Assembly: GCF_025698545.1 (NCBI RefSeq)
Contig: NC_068569.1
Location: 18,972,001-19,036,000, forward strand
Direction of reading: 5' to 3'
DNA length: 64,000 nt
Origin: Gossypium raimondii
Taxonomy: Eukaryota > Streptophyta > Magnoliopsida > Malvales > Malvaceae
Position 1 is the stretch's first letter; every line of letters starts with the position of its first letter. The position numbers were made by a program, and so were the translations under genes. Positions 21,807-33,800 of this stretch are shown here, in pieces. Under the pieces are notes generated by a model. The model saw only the letters and a program-made list of their open reading frames with translations. It ran no database searches and had not been told where the DNA came from.

Positions 21807-24800
21807 TGTAACAACTCGATTTTAGGCCTAGTCGAAATAGTGGTTTCGGGACCACAAATTCGACGAGGAAAATTTTTTATTTTTATTATATTTTTATGGT
21901 CTAAAATTTCACATAATAATTTTGTGAAAATTTCGTTTAAAAATTTCGACGTTTGGGCACTCAATTTAATCAAAAGGACTAAATTGTAAAAAGTGCAAAA
22001 GTTGAGTTCTATATGTTAGGAGTGTCTAATTGTTATGAAATTTTAAATTGGAGGTCCTTAAATGGTAATTAGACCATTGGTTATGTTATGGACAAAAATG
22101 GACGTGAAATAGGTGAAATAAGATATTTTTAAGTTAAGGGTATTTTGGTAATTTAGTAATTAAAACATATTAAAAGACAAAATAAGCCAAATTTCATCAT
22201 CTTCTCCATGGGGCTGCCGAATGTGTCAGGAGCCATAGCTGGGGTTTGTTCAAGCTTCCAAGCTCATAGTCGATGCATCTTAGCCCGTTTTAATATTCTT
22301 CGCATTTTGAAATTCTCGTAGCTCGGTTTAGCTTATTCTACCATTAATTCACGGTAGGGTGCATATTTGGAAAAATACCCAGAGGTGAAATGTGTTTATT
22401 TTGCTGTTTTATGGTAGAATATGAAGCTAGAATTTATGATAAACAACTTTTACTAAGTGATTTTAAGTAAAACCGGGTAAATTGACATAATCGGTAAAAA
22501 TATTTATTGTTCATAAGTGTATGTTAGAGTGAGAATTTGATGTTTCTATAGAAGGGAAAAGTGTTCAGCATGTTGTAAAACATAAGAATAAGGTGTGAAA
22601 TTAAATTTTCGAGCCTAGGGACGTAAATGGAAATATACAAAAGTTTAGGGGCAAAATTGTAATTTTGCCAAAGTTTGAGTCAAGGACTGTTTTGATAAAT
22701 GTGAGTACTCAATAAGTCAATTGTGTTATTATAGATCAAGAAAGAAGTGGAATCGACCTTGACCGGAGAAAAGAAAAGATTAAAGACTAAATTGCTAAAA
22801 TTTTATATTGTTGCATCCAAGTAAGTTATGTATAAATAATAGATATTTTTATAAATTGTGAATTATGTTTGACATGTGAATTAAATTTGAATTGAGATGA
22901 TGTATTATTTTATATATAAATTTGTTATCTAATCATGCCTTTATGCAAGTACGAGATTAGATTGAAGGATCAATCGTGAGAAATGCAGGGTCAAGTACAT
23001 TCGTACTACAACTCGTAATGAATTGACAGAAAAGACCATGGTTGGACCATGGCAGTGAGTGTGCCAGTGTAAGACCATGTCTGGGACATGGCATCGGCTC
23101 AATATGAGAGTCAGTGTAAGACCATGTCTGGGACATGGCATCGGCTCGATATGAGAGTCAATGTAAGACCATGTCTGGGACATGGCATCGCTCGAGATGA
23201 GAGTCAGTGTAAGACCATGTCTGGGACATGGCATCGGCTCAATATGAGAGTCAGTGTAAGACCATGTCTGGGACATGGCATCGGCTCGATATGAGAGTCA
23301 GTGTAAGACCATGTCTGGGACATGGCATCGGCTCGAGATTAGTTTTGAGTGCCAGTGTAAGACCATGTCTGGGACATGGCATCGGCACCGATATGTGATC
23401 CCATGTAAGACCATATCTAGGATATGGCATTGGCCTCCTACCAGGTGTACAAGATATCCCGAACACCCCTAATATTACAAGTAGTTCAACGGGAAATTCA
23501 AGGAGTATGCTCAAGATAAGTAAGAGTAGGATATGTGAGTATTATGACTAGGCACAGGTATGTATATGAGACTCATAAATAATGTGCTCAGATTATGATG
23601 CATTATTGATAAGGATGCAAACGAGTAAGGTGTGTCTATGATCGCTTGATTTTTATGTGCCAAGACATGATATGCTTTGGTGTAAGTGTATATAAATGAA
23701 AGTGAACACAAACAATTATTGAATGAGTGAAATTGACCTTAAAATAGTTGTGGGCAGCAACATTAGTATAACTTTGAAAAATAACCAAAAATGGTGGAAA
23801 TTGAATTAGAGAGTGCATAAGATATGAAATGAAAGCTTAATAAGTCTATTTTTACATAAAAGAAACAGAGCAAGCAAAAGAGTTATACATTTTGAGATAT
23901 TTGAACTTTAGTGGGGCAAGGTCGGATTGATTTCAGAATCCCCTGTTCCGACTTTGGAAAATAATTAAAAATTGTAAAAAAATGATTATGAGTTATAATT
24001 TATATGCTTAGAATCCTTAATGAGTCTATTCACAAAGGGAACAAACATAAATACCATCCGAGTTCTGTACAATGAGATAATTCATTTTTAGTGAAGAGAG
24101 GTCAGAGATGTTGAGCAATGAAACAGGGGTGACTTTAAAGAATAAACTGTACTAATTGACCAAGTAAAAAATTCTGAAAATTTTATGACAAGAAGGTATG
24201 TGAGTCTAGTTTCTGGAAAAATTAACGGATCTTAATTTGGAGCTCTGTAGCTCCGGATAAAAATGATTTAGTGACTCTGACTCAAATAGACAGCTTTAAA
24301 TTTTAATATAAGTGAATAGTGAAATTATGTATAATGCTATTTAAGCATGTTTTATACATAAAGGATGTGGAATGGAGAGGAGGAGGAGGACAATAAAATG
24401 TATGAAAGAATTGTGTATAATGGTCATATGCCCGATTATAATCGGTAAATGTTAAATCGAATGGTAAATACGTATTGGTACTGAAGGAGCTATTGCGGTA
24501 TTGAAAAGCAATTGATCAAATACTTAAGAAATTTAGTCATGATATATATATGTGTGATAATAATGATATATGGGTGATTATATCATTGAGTTGCATTGGT
24601 TAATTCGGTTTATGTGATGGGAAAATATAAGTTTCATAGTATGAGAGAGTGGTATTGAAATATATATATTGAATTGAGAAATTGTTTTGAATTGTGAACA
24701 TGAGAGATTGTGAATTGAATAAAATGGAAATGAAGATTTGAATTACCTCAGTAAGTACCGGGTCTTGTAGGCCCTATTTGTTATGAGTATAATATTTTGA

Positions 24801-24956
24801 GGATATGTTGTAAAGAATTATAAAAGCATGTTAAAAATTTGAAGAGTTTAAATTTGAATGAAATTTTATAACTCGGTTTAATACGTTACATGTGTAAGTG
24901 TTCTAGTAATGCCTCATACCCTATTCCGGAGTGGAATACGGGTAAGGGGTGTTACA
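21807..24956 (-). repeat. Gypsy (Tekay/Del-like) solo LTR, 3150 bp
   Basis: It begins TGTAACAACTCG and ends GGTGTTACA, with perfect 5-bp target duplications CTTTT at 21802-21806 and 24957-24961. There is no internal coding domain, so this is a solo LTR left by recombination. The inverse of its right end resembles the left end of the LTR at 48796, which sets the orientation as minus. The family name is inferred from length and termini. Confidence 0.85.
23068..23454. repeat. 47-bp tandem array in the solo LTR, about 8 copies
   Basis: Copies of AAGACCATGTCTGGGACATG start at 23071, 23118, 23165, 23211, 23258, 23305, 23359 and 23407 (the last with changes). Each holds the palindrome CCATGTC-TGG-GACATGG followed by CATCGGCTCGA. 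The copies are contiguous with no unique spacers, so this is a tandem repeat and not a CRISPR array. Confidence 0.95.
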
Positions 24957-26935
24957 CTTTTGCTTCGGCTTACGTCGCTTCTTCACTCGAACCATCCTAC
25001 TCGTTTGTACATCTCGATGACAAGAAGTTATGTCACTCTCTTGTCCACATTCTAACTTTGCTCGAATAGAATCCTCGTGATTCACCACCCTTGGCTTCGC
25101 TTTGACCACAGTCTCTCGGCCTCTTTGCTTAAGAACTTCAAAAGGGCCCCTACTTTCTTGCCAAGTCAACGAGTTAGAATGCAAAACACTATCACAGTGT
25201 TCCGAATATACCTTCGCATTTACTCTGGTTAACTGTCCCACATACATCACTTCTTTTTCCTTGAAGTCTGATGCACCACCCACCTCTCCAATAGGTGGAA
25301 GCCTTGTCGATGACTCGGCCAACTCCGACGCTTCACTCAACTTGAGCCTCATTGGTCCCAGCTTCACTGTTTTCATCGCAACTCTTTCCTCTAAGTCCGA
25401 TGACAAACTCACCTCTTCCTTGGGTGGAAGCCCCTTCGATAACTCACCAAGCTCAGACGTTGTCTTTCTTTTGACTCCGGCTTGCTTTGGACAGTTCCGC
25501 AACTCATGCGGACCATGGCACAAGAAGCACTTTACTCGCTTCTTTTTGCTCCTCTTTTCCCTCTTGGCTTCGGCTTTTCCCTTGCTCGAACCAAGCTTCT
25601 TGGACTCCTTGTCTGCTCCATCGTTCCCTTCGATGACAGACTTCCTCGAACACTTCCGCAACCTATGCGGACCATGATACAAGAAGCACTCCACTAGCTT
25701 CTTCTCGCTTTCGGCCTCCTTGGCTTTGACACCCCTTGCTCTCGAACCAAGTACTAAGGCCTTACCTACCGACTTCTCTTTAAGCGCGGATTTCTTCGGA
25801 CATTTCTTTAACATGTGTGGACCGTCGCAAAGAAAGCATTTCAGCTTGTCCCTTTTCCTCTTGGGTTTCTTCTTCCCAACTCGTAGTTTCCCATTACCAC
25901 CATTGTCGCCGTTGCCATTGCCATCAACAATATCTTCCTTGTGATTCATTTCACATACGCCCCTTTCCTCGTACTTGGAAGACCCAAGCTTGTCTTTCCC
26001 TAGACCAAGCTTGACCACTGACTCAACTACCGTCATGGCTTCTGACAACTTTTGGACACCTCTTTGTTCCACCTCCTGTCTGACCCACGGCTTCAATCCA
26101 TTCTGAAAAGCAAGCAATGCTTCTTCCTCGGTCACATCTGAAACTTGGAGCATGAGTTTCTTGAACTCTTAACATACTCCCCCACTGTGCCCCGTTGCGA
26201 TATACCTTGCAACTTTGCCCGAGCTTTTTCCCCGGTAAACTCTGGGTAAAATTGTCCCTTCAACTCGCATTGGAACTCTTGCCACGTCCCAATCTCACAT
26301 TGTCTTTGATCTGTGGTCCTGCCTCACCACCATAAAAGCGCAATGTCGGTAAGAAACATTGAAGCAGTGTTTACCTTAGTTGCATCATCCACGATGCCTT
26401 TGGCATGGAAGTAGTGTTCCATCCTCTATAAGAAATTGTCCACATCGCATGCAGACCTTATCCCCACAAAATCTTTCGGCTTTACGTTACTGAGTGCTGC
26501 ACTTGACACTCCTTTCCCCACGGCTGCTCGGCACAAGGCCAGCTCTCCCTCGAGCTCCTCTATTCTTGTGCTCAAAGCCCTTGTCGTGGCCATTGTTTCC
26601 TCCTTCAAAGCCATCATCATTGCCTCGAGAGCATCGTTTCTCTCCGTCAGCTTCTTCCTTTGGGAATCTAGCAACTCTCGCACGTTATCCCTTTGGGAAG
26701 TGAGACACGTGGTAACAAATTCCCTGGACTGCTCCCTCAAGTCATCAATGCTTTCCCCAAGCGCATTGTCTGACTCTTTTGCATCCTCCATGGACTCCTC
26801 AAGTTTACCCACGCGTTCCTCAACAGCCGACAACATCTCCCTCAAAGACTTCCTCGCCCACCTTTGTTCGAACTCTTCTTTCGACATCCTAACGGTGCTT
26901 TCGAACCAACTCAAATATCACTTGGTTCAAAACAT

Positions 26936-26948
26936 GGCTCGGATACCA
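26936..26948 (-). other. TR-GAG primer-binding site (tRNA-iMet)
   Basis: On the minus strand, two bases inside the 5' LTR, TGGTATCCGAGCC matches the initiator tRNA-Met complement with one change. This sets the transcription direction. Confidence 0.85.
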
Positions 26949-26950
26949 CT

Positions 26951-27557
26951 TGTCACGGGGCTAGACCTTTCGTCTCACAATCCATGCGGCCTTAGGCGAT
27001 CCGTTCGTCCCAAAGTTGCCTAAGTCAGCCTTTACGCCCAAAAGTGAAGATTCTTTAGAACTCCTCCAAGGCACCCATTTGTAAAGCGGAAGCGATTGTG
27101 CCAAAAGAAGAACAACAGAAAGAACGCTCGCAAAGTGTTTGAGTAAATGCTCTCAATTCTCTTATTCACAAAGAATAATGAAACAATGAATGGAGTACAA
27201 CTGAGAGGGAGGCTCTCTATTTATAGTTGAGCTCCCCCAAAACCGACGGTCAAGATACATTTACATCGACGGATGAGATTTAACCATATCCCTTAATTTT
27301 AGGGATTTACAAGATAAGCCTTATCAAATCTAATCTGATCTTTACAAGATATGATTCCCTCTATCTTCTAAGATTAGTTACCATATTAGCCCATTTCTTG
27401 CTTATCGGGCCAACCAGGCTTCAATTTGACAGGCTTCTCCAATAGCTCTTTGAATCGGGCCAGTTCTCGTAGGCCAAATGATCCCCATCTGAGCAATAGA
27501 CCTCCATTGGATGCATTTGGTGCGATGGTCACGGGCTTTAAACTGCGGCCCGTGACA
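26951..27557 (-). repeat. TR-GAG 5' LTR (607 bp)
   Basis: Partner of 21088-21694, the same length to the base. CTAG follows at 27558-27561. Confidence 0.9.
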
Positions 27558-27569
27558 CTAGGCCCTTAG

Positions 27570-27800
27570 GGAATTAATCCCATTTTTAATAGAGCTTCTA
27601 CTCCATAAACTAAAGTAAGAGGAGCTTGTCTTATAGCCTATGTTACTATTGTCTTGTTGACCCAAAAGATTCTATAGCTTATTTTTCTCATGCACCCTTC
27701 GCATCATCGAGTTGCTTTTTTTAGGGTAGTAAGAACGTTCTTATTGGTGGATTCAACTTGCTCAATTTTTTATTTTTTTGTGAATAGGCTACAAAAGCAT
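27570..27800 (-). pseudogene. Old gypsy integrase fragment
   Basis: Minus-strand reading gives QVESTNKNVLTTLKK, then APLTLVYGVEALLKMGLIP, matching the gypsy integrase pattern around the catalytic Glu and the TPFSLVYGMEAVLP block. Several stops lie between. It is the host sequence of the TR-GAG insertion and continues at 20908-21087. Confidence 0.7.
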
Positions 27801-28756
27801 GAACCAAATGTATATTAAATCTGTCATAGAAATCCTACAACTTTCCAAAAACTTGTTTTCTGTTATCTATTATTCACTCTTTTGGTATTCTAAATAGAAA
27901 CAAGATGTTTTCTTAGAGGTAAGTTTTCATGGAAAAGGTTGAGCTTTCATTTGACATAGCATTTTTTGAGGGTCATAAGACGACTTTTAGCTACTTATTA
28001 TGGATCTAGAGAAGTTCTAATTGTTTATCCATTTTGTCTAATGCCTTTTACTTTACTTCAAATGCGTTGCATAAAAGTTAAAACAAGCACATAGAGAGTG
28101 TGTACCATGCTATTGTGAAATTGATGTTGTAGTGTTTGTTGTTGAGGATTGTGGAAATATTTGTGGTTTGCTATTTACATATGGTTGTCTAGAAGGGCTA
28201 ATAGGATGCTTGTTCTTGAGATCATCGAGTTGGCCAAACAAATGAAGGAAGTCCAATAGTGACTTGAAAAGTAGTTGTGATTGGTGGGTGAGTTTGGTGA
28301 CATGGACTGACAGTTTTGGTGTTATAACCTTGACCAAGTCATACCCAGCTAGTGAATGCTATTGTGATTTTCATAATAGACATATTGTTCTCCAGGAGTA
28401 TGAGTTGTTGAAGTCGATATTTTTCGATTAACTGGTCCGACCCATAATTAAATCTATTTATGTTCAAAACTTGTACAAATCTAAATAATATAGACAAACA
28501 AATATAATGAAAACCAATACAACGCTAAGAAATAAAATTAAATATGAAACGGCCCAAGACATTCACTGAGACGGACCAAAATCCTCTAGACTCATGGACA
28601 AACACAGCAATTAGTATAGGTCCATGGTTTTACTTGACACGTTGAATCTAAAACACAATTCCGGAACCCATAACGGAAAAGGTCAAATAATATAAACACA
28701 ACCCCAATGAAGATAACAGAAAGACACCACCAAAATGACTGTTAAGACCCGGGAAG
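27801..28756. other. Decayed gypsy remnant and 3' flank of the DUF4057 gene
   Basis: 27801 to about 28400 appears to be more of the old gypsy element, with no readable domain. 28400-28756 is AT-rich flank, probably holding the 3' UTR of the gene ending at 28757. No other gene seen. Confidence 0.4.
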
Positions 28757-30812
28757 TTAAACCAAAGCAATGCTGCTTTCGCCGCCAGGGGGTTTGCGTA
28801 CACCACCGAAGTAGTCTCGAGACTCTACCTTCCCATCAGCGAAGATGTTGCTGCCGCTCATCTCTCGCAGTTTTGCCACGCTGAGCGGTTTCTCTGCAGA
28901 ACCTGGTGGAATATCACCCTTAAATATGTCATTTCCTGAAAGCTCAGCAAACTTCTTATCATAAATTTTCTTTGCTGTCTTAACCACGTCCTCCTCACTT
29001 GACATGTTACCTCCAGCAGGCTACAAAATAACATCCATGCTCAACAACCAGTTAGATATTTAGATTTTTAATTAAAGATGCAAATTTCGGCTAGGAACTC
29101 GGAACTATGCTTGCTAGTCTCCATATAAGTAAAATTGAAGCAAAGAAATGTCATTCTGATATTTCATAACCTAATTCCAAAGCACAACTTTAGGATTCTT
29201 AGCTACCTTAGGTGCAATACATTGAACAATAAATCTCAAAACAAAAATGCATACCAAGTTCAAAGCACAATTTGCTTAAGCATTTAAAATATGAACCAAG
29301 TTAGGGGTCAAAATACATGTACTTACATTATGCATATCAGGTTCTCTCATGTCAAAATTATCCTTCAATGCCAATGCACGTACGGTTGTCGTCCTGGGCA
29401 AAATTTCAGGTGGAGGCGCGAAGATGTCATGTCCGCTAAGCTCCTTGCACTTTGCATCAGAGAGCTGCTTCGTCAACTTTGCTTCCTCACTTTCCAATGT
29501 TCCACTTAGCTCACGCTGCTTCGCTACCTCGGTAAGAGTAGTTGGCTTTTTGGGGGAAATACTTTCTTCCTCAGCAAATGAGATGTGACTGATTCCAGCT
29601 AAGGCTTGCTGGGCGCAAAACATATAAAACGTTTAACAAAACAATATTGATACGAATATATTATGTTCTAAACATTGGTATGAATTACAGATATCTATCT
29701 TCTCATAACAAAAAATGAAAGAACGAACGCATACCTGGTACATCCTAAGTCCTGTTTTGCCGTTCGGAATGGAATTGGCACTACCTGGTTCTAACTCATC
29801 ATTTTCACCGTTGGCTGCAAAAATACCACTACCGGTCATCTCCTTCATTTTATATCCAGAACAAGGTTTCCTGAACATTGGAACATACGAATAAGTAGCT
29901 TAAAACCAAATCGATAGAGCCATGAATTCGCTCTCTCGTTTTACCACAGAGAAGAAGGAAGGAAGGAAAAATGGAACAAATTTTGAACAGCTTTACTTAA
30001 TTATACTTAGAATGCTAATAAGCAAATGAATATTAATAAAAGAAAATTACTTTCAGAAATTACACTAGTAACTGATTTATTGACGTACATTAAATCATCA
30101 ACCTCACATAATTTTTACTAATTCCAAGCAGTAAGAACTTCAATCGGATTCACGAAGACATGATTGATTTGGTACGTGAGCAATAGTTAGAGTTCGTAAA
30201 CGGTTGGTACAGTTGAATTTCAACGGGAACCCGATAGATCATCAATAAATCATTGGCAAATAAAAGCTAATAAGGAAATTAATCACAGATACGCACGGAT
30301 TAAAAGTCAAAATTTTCTTTGCTTCGTTTTTTTTTTTTTTTTTTCAAAAATTTCAGAACGGTAATGTTTAAATAATAGAGAGAGACATAACAGAAACAAA
30401 CAAGAATAATAAGACAAAAGGCGAAATTCTAGTTACGGTTCAGGTTTCCAACTGACAAATAAAATAACGTCTACCTAGAAAGTTTGAAAACAATAAATTT
30501 AAAATGAAAATGAAGGTAGATTTAGCAGATCTCACCGTTTGTTTAAGCTTTCAAATTCTTCATCTGTCACTTGACCTCCAAACACCACTTTCCTGATCCC
30601 ATCCGACGGCTAACAATAATTAAAAAAAATAAATCAAAAACACTTATTCACCAGCCAAACAGAAGAAAAAAGAAAGAATCTGAAAGAAGTACCTGGTAAG
30701 GGCGGGTGGAGCGCGGGGCGGAGGCGGGGGAATCGGTGTTTGGAGTTTCGGACCAAGTGAGCAGATCTGCTGTGGAAGTGTGTGGTTTCCTCACTGGAGT
30801 GCTCCTCTCCAT
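28757..30812 (-). CDS. DUF4057-family plant protein, 5 exons, 291 aa
   Basis: Plant-specific protein of unknown function (DUF4057; Arabidopsis At1g35780/At1g78150 type, named from memory). Exons on the minus strand: 30812-30693, 30609-30536, 29870-29735, 29608-29327, 29020-28757; GT-AG junctions and phases all fit. It starts MERSTPVRKPHTSTADLLTW. A short motif recurs four times: KMKEMTGSGIFA, KCKELSGHDIFA, KFAELSGNDIFK, KLREMSGSNIFA (Glu-Leu/Met-Ser/Thr-Gly-x-x-Ile-Phe), suggesting a repeated peptide-binding or interaction module. It ends YFGGVRKPPGGESSIALV. No signal peptide or membrane segment was seen. The first exon is the only plausible start. Confidence 0.93.
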
Positions 30813-33800
30813 TTTTGTGTGGATTCTTTTTTTTCGCTAAATTCACTCTCAAAACTACCAAAAACAGAATGGTTCTAAATAAATACAAAACCGGAAATAA
30901 GAAAAAGAAAAGCCTTGGGTTCCTCTACTCTTACTCAGTTTTAGAGGTTCAAACAAGTGACAAGAAAATGAAATGAGGAAAACGGGATCTGAGGAAGAGA
31001 GAGAAATGACGAACTTTCCTTCTTTGTTGTAATTTTATTGGATTGCTTCAATTATATTTATAAAACGCTGGAAGAAGCGTAAGAGTAGCTGCTACTCTAC
31101 TTCAGTTTTAAAACCAGCAACATGGAGAGTGGAGATGGAAGGAATCCGTTCGGAATTTAATTTTAACTTTATTGATATTAGGATTCGACCGCTACGTGTC
31201 AATTCAGATTTCGATGGAGAAAGTTTTTGGTGATGTTCCGATACCCAATGAAATTTTGTTGTTATCGTTTCAAAATTCTAATAATAACAAAAAACCAACT
31301 TGAAATTTAAATTAGTTTCAAATTTTGGATTAGTCCTCAAATAATTAAAGCAAAAGAGACATAAATTTTAATATAAGTAGAATCCTTTTACATTTTTTAT
31401 AAAGAAAAGGTGGAGTGAGGAGAATTCGGGGAAAGAAATCTCGTCAGTATTCAAAATTAAACTCTTAATTAAAAGATCGACATCTGCTATATTTGTCACT
31501 TTGAAGAATAAATTGCTTTTAGAAAGTTGGAAAATAATATAGGGGTAAAATAAAATAATTTTGGATTGCAGCTCCGCCCCATGTGAGCGAGCAATATACC
31601 TATTTCATTCACGCCTCGCCTTTCGTCTTTCGCATTGTTTTCACGTGCGGTGATAATGGACCTACCCGCTAAGGATAAGCTTTACTATACAATATTGGGT
31701 AAATTCCACACACAAATCATTCCATTTTTTATTTTACTACTTAAAAATTTTATACTTTAAACACTTACGTTACATAGTTACATAATTTTTATCACTTCCC
31801 CTAAATTTTCAAACAAAAATCTGACGTGAAATGAAATTTTTCTCCTAAATAATAATATTATTTTAAAAATTGCCCCTAATAGCTTTGGTTTCTTTATTTC
31901 ATCATCGCCATTTTTCATCATCTCTTCAACCACCACTATTCATAAATTTATAAGAAATTAATGAAGGCTTCAAGTCGTATATCAATGTCACTTTCTTTAA
32001 GGTTCTATTTGTCCACACATATATTTTGGTATGCAAAAGAGTTACTGGTAAATAAACATCAAGGATACAATAAGGCTCAATGATTGTCAATGTTTTGCAC
32101 TGACGAAAACAATGCACTGAGTATTGAGTAGAGCATAGCATGAATATCGATTTCTATAAAGAATTTCTGCGATAATTCTTTATAAAACAATCTAGAAATA
32201 TAAAAAAATGATGGGAGAATAGAAAGAAACTTTGTTTCTATGTATTTTTTGGGTGTGTCATGCAAATGAAATTCTACTCCTATTTATAAGAGATTTCATG
32301 TCTCTTCATAGGAACATAATCATCGAAATGGATAGTGATATCTTTAACACTAAACATAATTATTCAATATATATCTGCTTGAATATTTATGATTACTTGT
32401 TAATAATCAAATGACAACTTTTGGTTATTTACAACTTTTCATTTGCAACTGTTGAAACACTATAAATATTTTGAAAATGCTCCAACATAGAACACTTTTA
32501 ACCTACCCTGTCAAAGACAAGTGTTGAGCTTCTCATTTGTATGGAACAAACATAGAGCTTACATGGGGCCTCACCAAATCAACATCAATCCCATCACCAC
32601 CTAGCTAGAAAGGTTACCACGTTCCATAGGAGGCCAACCAAGAACGTTGTGGACACATGCTAAGACCTGTGGCATTCCACACCCGACTCAAATGACAGAT
32701 CTAAATCCAAGATTTCAGATTTATTACTGGAGCAACTCAGATAACAATCATCCATTACATCAAGTTAAATGATCAATTTTTAGAACATTTTTATAAAAGC
32801 ACAGAAAATAGATTAATTAAAATTTTAAAACATTAAAATCATGTTGAAAGCATTAAAAATTCATTTATAGGGGTTTAAAGGTGTCAGGGACCAAAAATAA
32901 GCCTTAGAAGGTCGAGAATACTCAAAATAGGGTAGGGTATCAATGCAAGTGGAGAGAAGAAATACTGATACTTCTCCTTGGTACTGTAGATTTTGGCATT
33001 TTGATACACTTGTTGCGATACCACAAGAGCTTGGTATCAATGCCTGTGTCCCATGTGACAAAAATTGCCTAAAACTCACTTGTCAATTTTGACACCTAAA
33101 AACTCAAACTTGAACTTGGAGGACTCAAGAATCAAGTTTAAAACATCAAAACACCTCCAATCATAGTGAACATAAATCAAGCTAGAGAACAACTATACAC
33201 AAACTAAATTTCTTAAAAACATGTTTAACTAAACCATCAATCAACTCAAAACATGATTAGTTATTGTTCAAGTGCATATACCACACCAATTAATTATGCA
33301 TACACATTCAAGGTATTCAAACTTTTCAATAAACACAGAAAACTCCTAGGTTCTCTAGGCTTAGGTATATGCTATATATTTTCTAACAACCTCAAAATAA
33401 ACATTACTTTTAATTGACTGAGTTGAGATATGAGCCTTTAGATGTCGTTAACTATATAAGTCAGTCAGAAACATCACTTAACACCTACATACGAAAACAA
33501 TATATCCGCTTACTGAGCATTGAAAGATTGTGAATTAAATCAAATACGGTAAATTAAAATTTGAATTTCAAACCTGAGATTGAAAGTTAATCAAGAAATA
33601 ATAAACAAGAAATAAAATGAAAGTCTTGATATAGAGGAGTTATTTGAGTGATTTAAAAAGAAATAGCGGACGTGAAGTTAAGTGATGATACTTTTTAACA
33701 GGGGTGGTTATCCATTAGGATTAGGACCCTAAGAAGAATGCTGAATTATTACCATAAGAGTCTCCGACAAAATCTTTGACACCACTAGCCTTTTAAAATT

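Larger units (their letters stand above)
21622..26887 (-). pseudogene. Gag gene of the TR-GAG element, interrupted by a solo LTR
   Basis: It starts at the ATG at 26887-26885, about 50 bases after the PBS. The N-terminal part (to 26429) is a predicted coiled coil (EERVGKLEES, RIEELEGELALC). The gag core follows (FYPEFTGEKARAK, LLAFQNGLKPWVRQEVEQRG). Then come three knuckle-like repeats (CFLCDGPHMLKKC, CFLYHGPHRLRKC, CFLCHGPHELRNC) at about 25800, 25660 and 25500; the middle one has lost its second Cys. Damage: TAG at 26426-26428 (likely from Trp), TGA at 26324-26326, a one-base loss near 26165, and the solo LTR at 21807-24956. Past the solo LTR the same frame continues to the stop at 21622, inside the LTR. 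Confidence 0.8.
21088..27557 (-). mobile_element. Gag-only non-autonomous LTR element (TR-GAG-like)
   Basis: Two 607-bp LTRs (21088-21694, 26951-27557) begin TGTCACGG and end CGTGACA. The flanking CTAG (or ACTAG, depending on where the last base is placed) is duplicated. Without the nested solo LTR the interior is only about 2.1 kb and codes for gag alone; no protease, RT or integrase is present. It must have been moved by enzymes of another element. The insertion split an old gypsy integrase. Confidence 0.85.

Noticed and set aside
23068..23454. Possible CRISPR-like array
   Set aside because: The repeats are contiguous 47-bp tandem units with no unique spacers, in a plant LTR.
23071..23514. 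Open frames on both strands with repeated MSQTWS- or PCPRHG-like words
   Set aside because: Translations of the tandem repeat in a solo LTR, with no start or gene context.
25102..27023. Plus-strand open frames of 191 and 195 codons
   Set aside because: They are antisense shadows of the minus-strand gag of the TR-GAG element; Ser/Phe-rich composition and no domain.
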